This document shows, in pieces, positions 1 to 8,250 of a stretch of DNA of 64,000 nucleotides. The position numbers and the translations under genes were made by a program. The DNA is taken from assembly GCA_021816585.1 (NCBI GenBank), contig JAKAXL010000005.1, forward strand, positions 52,135 to 116,134, written 5' to 3'. Source of the stretch: Pseudomonadota bacterium (lineage in GTDB: Bacteria; Pseudomonadota; Gammaproteobacteria; Burkholderiales; Burkholderiaceae_C). The notes under the pieces were generated by a model, which was given only the letters and a program-made list of their open reading frames with translations, ran no database searches and was not told the DNA's origin. Positions within the stretch are counted from its first letter, which is position 1, and every line of letters starts with the position of its first letter.

Positions 1-1459
1 CCGCGGGCCAGTCGCCGAAACGCTGCGGGCGCAGGCCCCGCACCCGCAGCGAGGCCTCGAAGGCCTGGCCGGCCGAGGTATCCACGCTGCCGCGCGCGCT
101 CAGCGTGGCGCCCTGCGCCTGCAGCTCGGCGCGCTGCAGCTCGATGCGCGTGCCCTCGCGCCTGGCCTGCACCTCGACATGCCAGCCCGGCTGCATCAGC
201 GTGGCCTGCAGGGCCTGCGTCGCTGCGTCCGCCTGCACCTGCAGCGGACCGCTCAGGCGGGTCGGCAGCAGGCGCCCGTACAGCGCGTGCAGGTCCAGCG
301 CGTGGGCCTGCAGCCGCAGCCGCGCGGCGCCGCCACCATGCCAGCTCGCGCTGCCGTCCAGCGTGGCGCCGCCGTCCAGCGTGACGTGCAGTGCATCGGC
401 GCGCAACGCGCCGTCGCGCAGCGACACGTCGGCGTGCAGGCGATGCAGCGGCAGGCGCTTCGCGTCCAGGCTCCCCGGCAGCTCGTTGCGCAGGTCGAGG
501 GTTCCCAGCAGCGCATCGCCGCCCGCCGAGCGCAGCTGCGCCAGCAGACGCAGACGCGCCTGCGGCCACGCGGGATCGAGCCGTCGCGGATCGAGTCCGT
601 CGACTTCCACGTGCAGCGGACCCAGCCAGACGGGGTCGAAGGCCAGCAGCTCGGCCTGCACCGTGGCATGCGCATCCAGCGCCGCAGCCTGCGCGCGCAG
701 TTGCACGCGCGCGAGCGTGCCGCCGGCCTTCGCTCGAAGCTGCACTTGCCGGCCCTGCAGGCGCACGTCCGCGCCGACTTCCCCGTGCAAGGCGAAGGGA
801 GCCTGCGTGGCGATGTGCGCGCTCAGCCGCAGCTGCCCCCAGGATCCGCTGCCCTGCAGCGCGGCATGCCATTGGCGGGCATCGGCGCGCAGCGAGCCCT
901 GCACGGTTCCGAGATCCAGCCAGCGCTCGTGTCCCGCGCGCAGCAGGCGCAGGCGCCCGATGCGCAGGCGGTCCAGGCGCAGCGGCAGGGGCGCAAGCAG
1001 CGAGCCCGGTGGTCGCGTCGCCGCGGCCGCGCCTTGCGGCGCCGCCGCGGCGACGCGCACGTCGAGTTCGTCGACGTCGAGCGCGAGAACATGCAGCGAC
1101 GGACTCGCCGACCACAGCGCACGCGGACTCCAGCGCAGCAGCACGCGCTGCGCCTGCACGCTGTCGCGCGGGCCGCTCCACGCCAGGCGGCGCACGCGCA
1201 GCTCGCGCCACATGCTGCCCTGCACGCCCTGCAGCCGCAGCCCGCTGCGCGACTCGAACCAGGGCTGGCGCGCCAGCCAGGAGATGCCGGAGGCGCTGCC
1301 CAGCCACGCGACCGCCGCGCCCAGCAGGAACGCGCCGGCCAGCAGTCCCAGCAGCACGGCCGCGAACCCGCGCAGCCACCGGCGGGGCGGCCGCGGCGCG
1401 GCGCGCGCATCCGGCGTGTCGGGTTGCGGGGCCGCAGGCGGTGGGGGCATCGCGGGCAT
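1..1459 (-). CDS. tamB: TamB, translocation and assembly module inner-membrane protein (partial, N-terminal part)
   Basis: The reading frame opens with ATG at 1459 on the minus strand and stays open to the window edge, so about 486 residues are visible and the C-terminal DUF490 part lies outside. The start has a proline/arginine-rich cytoplasmic stretch, then one hydrophobic segment (about residues 28-50, rich in AVLLGLLAG). A long periplasmic region of short beta-type repeats follows (LRLQG, LDGSASW and similar), as in AsmA/TamB bridge proteins. TamB works with TamA in outer-membrane protein assembly or lipid transport to the outer membrane. The start lies 3 bp after the tamA stop codon, the standard tamA-tamB order. 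Identity rests on this linkage, the signal anchor and the repeats. Full TamB proteins are usually above 1200 residues. Confidence 0.85.
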   Translation of the reverse strand, partial: MPAMPPPPAAPQPDTPDARAAPRPPRRWLRGFAAVLLGLLAGAFLLGAAVAWLGSASGISWLARQPWFESRSGLRLQGVQGSMWRELRVRRLAWSGPRDSVQAQRVLLRWSPRALWSASPSLHVLALDVDELDVRVAAAAPQGAAAATRPPGSLLAPLPLRLDRLRIGRLRLLRAGHERWLDLGTVQGSLRADARQWHAALQGSGSWGQLRLSAHIATQAPFALHGEVGADVRLQGRQVQLRAKAGGTLARVQLRAQAAALDAHATVQAELLAFDPVWLGPLHVEVDGLDPRRLDPAWPQARLRLLAQLRSAGGDALLGTLDLRNELPGSLDAKRLPLHRLHADVSLRDGALRADALHVTLDGGATLDGSASWHGGGAARLRLQAHALDLHALYGRLLPTRLSGPLQVQADAATQALQATLMQPGWHVEVQARREGTRIELQRAELQAQGATLSARGSVDTSAGQAFEASLRVRGLRPQRFGDWPA

Positions 1460-1462
1460 GGC

Positions 1463-3313
1463 TCAGAAACTGACCCCGGCGTTGAACTCCAGGCGTGTGG
1501 CGCCGGTGGCACGACCGTGCGCGATGTCCACGCTGATCAGCCCGGCAGGGCTGCGCCAGCGCACGCCGACGCCGTAGCCGACCACCGGGTGCAAGGCGCG
1601 AAAGCTGTCGGCCGCATCGCCGGCGTCGACGAACACCGCGGCGCCCCAGCGCGGCTCCACCCAGTGCACCCCCTCGATGCTGGCCGTCAGCAAGGCGCGC
1701 CCGCCCACCACCGCACCGTCCTGCGCGACGCCCAGGCTCTGGTAGGCGTAGCCGCGCACCGAACCGACGCCGCCGGCGCGGAACAGCTCCTGCTGCGGGA
1801 TGCCCTGCGCGGAGCGACTCAGCACGTCGCCGAGCTGCGCGCGCAGCACCAGCTGGTTGCGGCGATTGAATTCGATGTACTGCAGCCCGTGCAGGTACAG
1901 GCGCACGAAGTCCTGGTCCGACAGCAGCGCCCTGGCGCCGGCGGCGACCTGCGCGCTCAGCAAGTTGCCACGCCGCGGATCGAGCGCGCTGTCCAGACGC
2001 CGCCGCGTCCACGCATAGCCGGGCATCAGGGCCATGCTCGAGCTGATGCCGTCGCCGCTGATCTGCTGTTGTTCGTTGATGAACTGCAAGGACTCCACGG
2101 CCTCCACCGCGCCGTCGATGCGCTGGCGCTGCACGCCCAGGGTCTGGCTGCGCGTGGTCAGGCCCTGGATGTTCGAGTGCTGCACCTGCGCGTCGAGGCT
2201 GTAGTCGGCGCCGTCGGCGCGGCGCGGAAGGCGCACCGTGGCGTCGAGCGACTGCTGCAAGGTCTCCAGGCGCAGCTTCGTGTCCAGTCGCAAGGCGCGG
2301 CCGAACAGATTCAGGTCGGCGTAGTCGAACTGGGTGCGCGCCCCGGTGTTGCTGCTGTAGCCGATGCCGACGCCGAACTGCTGCGCACGCTGCTCGAGCA
2401 CGTCCACCGTCACCGGCAGTTCATCACCTCGCGCCTGCGCCAGCGGCGCCGCCACCGTGGCGTTGGCGAAGTAGCCGCTGTCCTGCAGCCGCGCCTGCAG
2501 CTGCAGCAGCCGGGCCTGCGAATAGGCGTCGCCGGGACTCCAGGGCACGAGGTTGCGCACCACCGACGCCGGGTAGCGGTGCAATCCGTGGATGCTCAGC
2601 GGGCCGAAGCGGTAGTCGGGACCGGTGTCGAGACGCAGCGTCAGGCGTGCCCGGTGCGTCGCCGGGTCCACCTGCGCCCGGCTTTCGGCGATGCGCGCGG
2701 CGGCGTAGCGCAGCGTGTTCAGGCGCAGCAGCGCGTCGCCCTTCGCGGCCTGCCACTGCGCGCTGACGAACACGCTGCCGACGGAAAGCCCCCAATTGCG
2801 CAGCAGCTCGGCGGCCAGCCCCGGCATCTCGCGACCGTCGGGTCCGCGCACGAGCAGGCGCACCGAGGCCACGCGCGTGGGCTCCCCCGGGCTGACCTTG
2901 AGCAGCACGCGCTGCGGCTGCTGCGAGGCGTCCAGGCTGGCTTGCACCCGCGGCGAGAAATAGCCCAGCGCCTCCAGCACGTTGCGCGCCTGCCGCGGCA
3001 CCGCGTCGACGAGTTCGCGCAACTGCTGTTCGCGCAACCCCCGGAAGTGCTCCCACTGCTCGATGTCCAGCCCGCGCTGCAACGGCGCGCGCAAGGCCTC
3101 GGGCGAGTCGATCTGCACGACATAGCGAGGCGCCGATGCCGCGGACTTCGGCGCTGCCGCCGCAACCGGCGCCGCGCTGGCCGCGCGCGCCACGCCCAGC
3201 CAGCTCAGGAGCAGCCACGACACGAGCAGCCACGCCGCTGCACGGCCCGGGCGCGCGCCGGCGCCGCGGGGGGGCGGGCCGGAAAAGGTTTGCAGCGGGG
3301 AATCGTTCGACAT
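1463..3313 (-). CDS. tamA: TamA, BamA/Omp85-family outer-membrane protein
   Basis: This 616-aa protein is the outer-membrane partner of TamB. I place the start at 3313 (MSNDSP), because a hydrophobic export signal (AAAWLLVSWLLLSWLGVARA, about residues 25-45) follows at the right distance. Upstream in-frame starts would bury that signal. Residues of about 60-310 fit POTRA-type repeats, including the glycine-rich GPLSIHGLHRYP stretch. The C-terminal half is an alternating beta-barrel pattern with YSSNTGARTQFDYADLNLFG and a closing FNAGVSF. The terminal phenylalanine is the usual Omp85 insertion signal. The gene is followed immediately by tamB. Known family function is help in assembling a subset of autotransporters and other outer-membrane proteins. 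Confidence 0.9.
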   Translation of the reverse strand: MSNDSPLQTFSGPPPRGAGARPGRAAAWLLVSWLLLSWLGVARAASAAPVAAAAPKSAASAPRYVVQIDSPEALRAPLQRGLDIEQWEHFRGLREQQLRELVDAVPRQARNVLEALGYFSPRVQASLDASQQPQRVLLKVSPGEPTRVASVRLLVRGPDGREMPGLAAELLRNWGLSVGSVFVSAQWQAAKGDALLRLNTLRYAAARIAESRAQVDPATHRARLTLRLDTGPDYRFGPLSIHGLHRYPASVVRNLVPWSPGDAYSQARLLQLQARLQDSGYFANATVAAPLAQARGDELPVTVDVLEQRAQQFGVGIGYSSNTGARTQFDYADLNLFGRALRLDTKLRLETLQQSLDATVRLPRRADGADYSLDAQVQHSNIQGLTTRSQTLGVQRQRIDGAVEAVESLQFINEQQQISGDGISSSMALMPGYAWTRRRLDSALDPRRGNLLSAQVAAGARALLSDQDFVRLYLHGLQYIEFNRRNQLVLRAQLGDVLSRSAQGIPQQELFRAGGVGSVRGYAYQSLGVAQDGAVVGGRALLTASIEGVHWVEPRWGAAVFVDAGDAADSFRALHPVVGYGVGVRWRSPAGLISVDIAHGRATGATRLEFNAGVSF

Positions 3314-3491
3314 GGGCAGACGGTGTCCGTTCCGGCACCTGCGCGCACCGGCACGAACGCTGAGCGCCATTATGGCGGCTGCGCACCGGCCCCTGCACGA
3401 CCGGGCCGTCCGCGACGTGGCCCGCGCGGGCCGCAGCGAGCCGGCCGCAGGCACAATGCACGCACACCCCTGCGCCTGCCGCACGACCGCC

Positions 3492-4127
3492 ATGTACCTG
3501 CCGCCCCATTTCGCCGTCGAGGATCCCGTCGAGGTGCTCGAGCTGCTGCGTACCCACCCGCTGGCCACGCTGGTCACGCACGACGCCGCAGGGCTGGACG
3601 CCAATCCGGTCGTGCTGCTTGCCGATGCGGGGCCGCAGGGCGGCCTGCAGCGCCTGCGCGGACATGTCGCGCGCGCCAACGACCTGTGGCGGCGCGCCGG
3701 CACGCAGGGTTGCGAGGTGCTGGTGCTGTTCCACGGGCCGCAGGCCTATGTCAGTCCGTCGGCGCACCCGCGCAAGGCGCTCGACGGCAAGGTGGTGCCG
3801 ACGTGGAACTATGTGGTCGTGCAGGTTGCCGGCACGCTGCGTGCGGTGGACGACGCGGCCTGGGTGCGTGGGCTGGTCGGGGAACTGACCGAGCTGCACG
3901 AGTCGGGTCGCGACGCGCCGTGGGCCTTGCGCGACGCGCCGCAGGACTACCTGCAGTCGATGGTGCGCGGCGTGGTCGGAATCGACATCGAGGTCACGCG
4001 CGTGCAGGCCAAGTTCAAGCTCAGCCAGAACCATCCGCGGCAGGCGCAGCTCGCGCTGGCGCAGGCCCTGCAACATGGCGACGAGGCCGCGCGCGACATC
4101 GCCGCGCGCATGCTGCGCGGCGATTGA
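3492..4127 (+). CDS. PaiB-like FMN-binding protein (negative transcriptional regulator family)
   Basis: The 211-aa product starts MYLPPHFAVEDPVEVLELLRTH and contains LATLVTHD, HPRKALDGKVVPTWNY and a closing FKLSQNHP motif. These are the landmarks of the PaiB/FMN-binding split-barrel family (PF04299). In Bacillus PaiB was described as a repressor of sporulation and protease genes. In proteobacteria the role is mostly undefined, and some members may act on flavin or heme substrates. The ATG at 3492 gives the normal family length. Longer upstream starts only add arginine/alanine-rich sequence. It diverges from tamA across 178 bp and converges on fdsD. Family assignment is firm, function open. 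Confidence 0.85.
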   Translation: MYLPPHFAVEDPVEVLELLRTHPLATLVTHDAAGLDANPVVLLADAGPQGGLQRLRGHVARANDLWRRAGTQGCEVLVLFHGPQAYVSPSAHPRKALDGKVVPTWNYVVVQVAGTLRAVDDAAWVRGLVGELTELHESGRDAPWALRDAPQDYLQSMVRGVVGIDIEVTRVQAKFKLSQNHPRQAQLALAQALQHGDEAARDIAARMLRGD

Positions 4128-4145
4128 AGCCGCGCACGCGCAGCC

Positions 4146-4370
4146 TCAGGCCAGCATCTGGCGGTGCAGGCGCAGCGCTTCCAGGACCACCGGATCGATG
4201 CCCTTGCCGTTGTCGCGGTCCAGGTAGCTCAACAGTTCGCGCCGCATGCGCGGGTCCCAGAAGCGCTTGACATGCAGCGCGATGCCCTCCAGGGCCTCGG
4301 TGCGGTCGGGCATGGCCTCGAAGAACTGGCCGATGCGGTTGACCATCGAGATCAGATGTTCGGTGTTCAT
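4146..4370 (-). CDS. fdsD: Formate dehydrogenase delta subunit FdsD
   Basis: This 74-aa protein (MNTEHLISMVNRIGQFFEA, later IALHVKRFWDPRMRRELLSYL) is the small subunit found at the end of NAD-linked formate dehydrogenase operons. The FWxPRMR core is typical of FdsD. It carries no cofactor ligands. In Rhodobacter and Cupriavidus enzymes it supports assembly or stability of the complex rather than catalysis. Its ATG overlaps the fdhD stop codon in an ATGA arrangement (4367-4370), which indicates translational coupling and fixes the start. Confidence 0.9.
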   Translation of the reverse strand: MNTEHLISMVNRIGQFFEAMPDRTEALEGIALHVKRFWDPRMRRELLSYLDRDNGKGIDPVVLEALRLHRQMLA

Positions 4371-5266
4371 GTAGGAATCAGGCTCCTGGATGGGCTCGGG
4401 GAAGCTTCGAGGGCGATGCGTTGCTCGCCGCTGTAGATCACCAGGTCGTCGCCCCGCGCCAGTCCGACGAGGCTCATGCCGGCGTCGCGCGCGGTGCGCA
4501 CGGCCAGCGCGGTGGGCGCCGAGACCGCCACGAACAGCGGCACCCGGGCCTGTGCGGCCTTCTGCACCATCTCCACGCTGGCGCGGCTGGTCACGACCAT
4601 GAAACCGCTGCCGGCGTCGGCGCCCGCGCGCGCCAGCGCACCGATCAGCTTGTCCAGCGCGTTGTGGCGTCCGACGTCCTCGCGCAGCAGCAGCAGCCGC
4701 CCCTCGGCGTCGCACCACCCCGCCGCGTGCACCGAACCGGTGAGCTCGTTCAGGGGCTGGCGCGCACGCAGCGCACGCAAGGCGCGGGCGATCGCGCGCG
4801 ACGCGACGGGCCGTGATCCCGCCTGCGGCGCAAGCGGCGGCACCGGACGCAGCGCCTGGTCGAGGCTGTCGGTGCCGCACAGGCCGCATCCGGTGCGCCC
4901 GGCCAGGCTGCGCCTGCGCTCGCGCAGGCCCTCGAAGCAGCGCGTGGCCACCTCCAGCTGCAGCGTGATGCCGCGCGGCTCGCGCAGCACCTCGCAGTCG
5001 TAGAGCTCGCCCGGCTCGGCGATGATGCCCTCGCTGAGGCTGAAGCCCAGCGCGAAGTCCTCCAGGTCCAGCGGCGTGGCCAGCATCACCGCGTGCGACA
5101 CGCCGTTGTACTGCAGCGCCACCGGAACCTCCTCGGCCAGCCAGTCGTCGAGCGGCCGCGAGCGTGCGTCACGCCAGCGCAGCACGCGCAGCCGGACCGC
5201 GCCAGGCCCGTCCCCGGCGCGATCCGGTTGCGCGGGCGCGGCCGTGTCGCTGCGCAAGGCGGCCAT
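4367..5266 (-). CDS. fdhD: FdhD/FdsC, sulfur-transfer chaperone for formate dehydrogenase
   Basis: FdhD (fdsC in the fds operon) passes sulfur from a cysteine desulfurase to the molybdenum cofactor and binds that cofactor for delivery to the catalytic subunit. The 299-aa protein has the TGCGLCG motif, whose CxxC pair is the known sulfur relay. It also has the flanking FALGFSLSEGII and LLLREDVGRHNALDKLIGA blocks that define the family. It sits between fdsA and fdsD, 7 bp after the fdsA stop. The ATG at 5266 gives the usual length. Nothing looks broken. Confidence 0.95.
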   Translation of the reverse strand: MAALRSDTAAPAQPDRAGDGPGAVRLRVLRWRDARSRPLDDWLAEEVPVALQYNGVSHAVMLATPLDLEDFALGFSLSEGIIAEPGELYDCEVLREPRGITLQLEVATRCFEGLRERRRSLAGRTGCGLCGTDSLDQALRPVPPLAPQAGSRPVASRAIARALRALRARQPLNELTGSVHAAGWCDAEGRLLLLREDVGRHNALDKLIGALARAGADAGSGFMVVTSRASVEMVQKAAQARVPLFVAVSAPTALAVRTARDAGMSLVGLARGDDLVIYSGEQRIALEASPSPSRSLIPT

Positions 5267-5273
5267 GGCGCGA

Positions 5274-8204
5274 TCAGCTGGACGTGGCCGTCACGCGCGC
5301 CTGCGCCGCCTTCGCCTCGCCCAGGGCGTGCGCGGCGCGGCGCTGCGCCAGCAGCTGCTCCTGCGTGCGGCTGAAGCGCGTGTATTCGCGCTGCCAGCTC
5401 GACGGCTGCGACACCGGCATCACCTGCACCGCCGTCACCTTGTACTCGGGGCAGTTGGTGGCCCAGTCCGAGCTGTCGGTGGTGATCACGTTGGCGCCCG
5501 ACTCGGGGAAGTGGAAGGTGGTGTAGACCACGCCCGGTTGCATGCGCTCGCTGACCACCGCGCGCATCACGGTCTCGCCGGCGCGGCTGCTGATGCCCAC
5601 CCAGTCGCCGTCGCGGATCCCGCGGTCCTCGGCGTCGTGCGGATGGATCTCCAGGCGGTCCTCGTCGTGCCAGTGCCCGTTCGCGGTGCGCCGGGTCTGC
5701 GCTCCCACGTTGTACTGCGACAGGATGCGCCCGGTGGTGAGCAGCAGCGGATACTTCGGCGTGACCTTCTCGTCGCTGGGCACGTACTCGGTGATCAGGA
5801 AGCGCCCCTTGCCGCGCACGAAGGTGCCGACGTGCATGGTCGGGGTGCCCTCGGGCGCGGCCTCGTTGCACGGCCACTGCACGCTGCCCAGGCGATCGAT
5901 GAGATCGAAGCTGACGCCCTGGAAGGTCGGGGTCAGCGCGGCGATCTCGTCCATGATCTCGCTCGGGTGGCCGTAGTTCATCGGGTAGCCCAGCGCGTTG
6001 GACAGCAGCTGCGTGGCCTCCCAGTCGGCATAGCGGCCCATCGGCGGCATCACCTGGCGCACGCGCGAGATGCGACGCTCGGCGTTCGTGAAGGTGCCGT
6101 CCTTCTCGAGGAACGACGAGCCCGGCAGGAACACGTGCGCGTACTTCGCGGTCTCGTTGAGGAAGATGTCCTGGATGACGATGCACTCCATCGACGCCAG
6201 CGCCGCCGCGACATGCTGCGTGTCGGGGTCGGACTGCACGATGTCCTCGCCCTGGCAGTACAGGCCCTTGAACGACCCGTCGAGCGCGGCGTCCAGCATG
6301 TTCGGGATGCGCAGGCCCGGTTCGGGCTCGAGGTTCACGCCCCAGTACTGCTCGAACTGGCCGCGCACCGTGCTGTCGGAGATGTGGCGGTAGCCCGGCA
6401 GCTCATGCGGGAAGGAGCCGATGTCGCACGAACCCTGCACGTTGTTCTGGCCGCGCAACGGGTTCACGCCGACGCCCTCGCGCCCGACGTTGCCGGTGGC
6501 CATGGCCAGGTTGGCGATGCCCATCACGGCGGTCGATCCTTGCGCGTGCTCGGTCACCCCGAGGCCGTAGTAGATGGCCGCGTTGGGGCGGCGCGCGCCC
6601 AGCTTGCCCTCGGCATTGCCGGTGGCGAACATGCGGGCCGCGGCGCGCATGTCGGCGGCCGGCACGCCAGTGACGGCTTCCACCGCCTCCGGCGAATGCT
6701 CCGGACGCGCGACGAACTCGCGCCACTGCTCGAAGGCCTTGGGCTCGCAGCGTTCGGCGACGAAGGCCTCGTGCACCAGCCCTTCGGTCACCACGACATG
6801 CGCCAGCGCGTTGAGCACCGCGACGTTGGTCCCCGGGCGCAGCGGCAGGTGGTATTGCGCCTGCACGTGCGGCGTGCGCACGAGGTCGATGCGCCGCGGG
6901 TCGACGACGATCAGCCTGGCCCCCTCGCGCAGGCGCTTCTTCATGCGCGAGGCGAACACCGGGTGGCCGTCGGTCGGGTTGGCGCCGATGACCATGATCA
7001 CGTCGGACTTCTCCACCGACTTGAAGGTCTGCGTGCCGGCCGATTCGCCCAGCGTGTTCTTCAGGCCGTAGCCGGTGGGCGAGTGGCATACCCGCGCGCA
7101 GGTGTCGACGTTGTTGTTGCCGAAGGCGGCGCGCACCAGCTTTTGCACCAGGTAGCCTTCCTCGTTGGTGCAGCGCGACGACACGATGCCGCCGATCGAG
7201 CCGCGCCCGTGCTTGGCCTGGATGCGCTTGAACTCGGAAGCGGCGTAGGCGATGGCCTCCTCCCAGCTGACTTCCTGCCACGGATCGGCGATGCTCTTGC
7301 GGATCATCGGCGTGGTGATGCGGTCCTTGTGGGTGGCGTAGCCCCACGCGAAGCGCCCCTTCACGCAGCTGTGGCCCTCGTTGGCGGCGCCGTCCTTCCA
7401 CGGCACCATGCGCACGACCTGGTTGCCCTTCATCTCGGCCTTGAAGCCGCAGCCGACGCCGCAGTAGGCGCAGGTCGTCGTCACGCTGTGCTCGGCCTGG
7501 CCGAGCTCGATCACCGTGTTCTCGATCAGGGTCGCGGTCGGGCAGGCCTGCACGCAGGCGCCGCAGCTCACGCACTCGGAGGCCAGGAAGCTCTCGTCCA
7601 TGCCGGCGGCCACGCGCGACTCGAAGCCGCGACCGCTGATGGTCAGCGCGAAGGTGCCCTGGGTCTCCTCGCAGGCGCGTATGCAGCGGTTGCACACGAT
7701 GCACTTCGCCGGGTCGTAGGTGAAGTACGGGTTCGACTGGTCCTTGGCGTCGGCCAGGTGGTTGGCGCCGGAGTAGCCGTAGCGCACGTTGCGCAACCCG
7801 GTGACCCCCGCCATGTCCTGCAGCTCGCAATTGCCGTTGGCGGCGCAGGTCAGGCAGTCCAGCGGGTGGTCGGAGATGTACAGCTCCATCACCCCCTTGC
7901 GCAGCTCCTGCAGCCTGGGCGACTGCGTGCGCACCTTCATGCCGGCCTCGGCCGGGGTGGTGCACGACGCCGGGAAGCCCTTGCGCCCGTCGATCTCGAC
8001 CAGGCACAGCCGGCACGAGCCGAAGGGCTCGAGGCTGTCCGTGGCGCACAGCTTGGGAACCATCACGCCGGCCTCGGCCGCCGCGCGCATCAGCGACGTG
8101 CCCTCCGCCACCGTGATCTGCACGCCGTCGATCTCCAGCGTCACCTCGCGTTCGGCCTCACGCCGTGGGGTGCCCAGATCCGCTTGATTGAGTTGCTCGA
8201 GCAT
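5274..8204 (-). CDS. fdsA: NAD-linked formate dehydrogenase catalytic alpha subunit FdsA
   Basis: FdsA oxidises formate to CO2 at a bis-MGD molybdenum centre and passes electrons through several iron-sulfur clusters to FdsB. The 976-aa protein starts MLEQLNQADLG. It shows an N-terminal [2Fe-2S] fold (CATDSLEPFGSCRLC), a His/Cys cluster motif (DHPLDCLTCAANGNC), two ferredoxin motifs (CIVCNRCIRAC and CVSCGACVQACP) and a MopB [4Fe-4S] motif (CAYCGVGC). The molybdenum ligand is a cysteine, not selenocysteine: C373 in VCHSPTGYG. This marks the oxygen-tolerant cytoplasmic FdsABG class. Start 8204 is chosen because the N-terminal [2Fe-2S] domain begins soon after it. The next upstream in-frame ATG adds an arginine-rich stretch unlike the family. 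Confidence 0.96.
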   Translation of the reverse strand: MLEQLNQADLGTPRREAEREVTLEIDGVQITVAEGTSLMRAAAEAGVMVPKLCATDSLEPFGSCRLCLVEIDGRKGFPASCTTPAEAGMKVRTQSPRLQELRKGVMELYISDHPLDCLTCAANGNCELQDMAGVTGLRNVRYGYSGANHLADAKDQSNPYFTYDPAKCIVCNRCIRACEETQGTFALTISGRGFESRVAAGMDESFLASECVSCGACVQACPTATLIENTVIELGQAEHSVTTTCAYCGVGCGFKAEMKGNQVVRMVPWKDGAANEGHSCVKGRFAWGYATHKDRITTPMIRKSIADPWQEVSWEEAIAYAASEFKRIQAKHGRGSIGGIVSSRCTNEEGYLVQKLVRAAFGNNNVDTCARVCHSPTGYGLKNTLGESAGTQTFKSVEKSDVIMVIGANPTDGHPVFASRMKKRLREGARLIVVDPRRIDLVRTPHVQAQYHLPLRPGTNVAVLNALAHVVVTEGLVHEAFVAERCEPKAFEQWREFVARPEHSPEAVEAVTGVPAADMRAAARMFATGNAEGKLGARRPNAAIYYGLGVTEHAQGSTAVMGIANLAMATGNVGREGVGVNPLRGQNNVQGSCDIGSFPHELPGYRHISDSTVRGQFEQYWGVNLEPEPGLRIPNMLDAALDGSFKGLYCQGEDIVQSDPDTQHVAAALASMECIVIQDIFLNETAKYAHVFLPGSSFLEKDGTFTNAERRISRVRQVMPPMGRYADWEATQLLSNALGYPMNYGHPSEIMDEIAALTPTFQGVSFDLIDRLGSVQWPCNEAAPEGTPTMHVGTFVRGKGRFLITEYVPSDEKVTPKYPLLLTTGRILSQYNVGAQTRRTANGHWHDEDRLEIHPHDAEDRGIRDGDWVGISSRAGETVMRAVVSERMQPGVVYTTFHFPESGANVITTDSSDWATNCPEYKVTAVQVMPVSQPSSWQREYTRFSRTQEQLLAQRRAAHALGEAKAAQARVTATSS

Positions 8205-8250
8205 GGCTAGTCTCCGTGTCCGTGGATGCAGGGGAATGCGCGGGTCGCCG

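Noticed and set aside
179..4270. Very long plus-strand open frame (1363 codons) opposite tamB/tamA
   Set aside because: It is an antisense shadow: Arg/Gln/Ala-rich, no domain, and it runs across three real genes. High GC removes stop codons from other frames.
5022..8210. 1062-codon plus-strand open frame opposite fdsA
   Set aside because: The minus strand encodes FdsA with all cofactor motifs; the opposite frame has His/Arg/Ala-rich nonsense composition.
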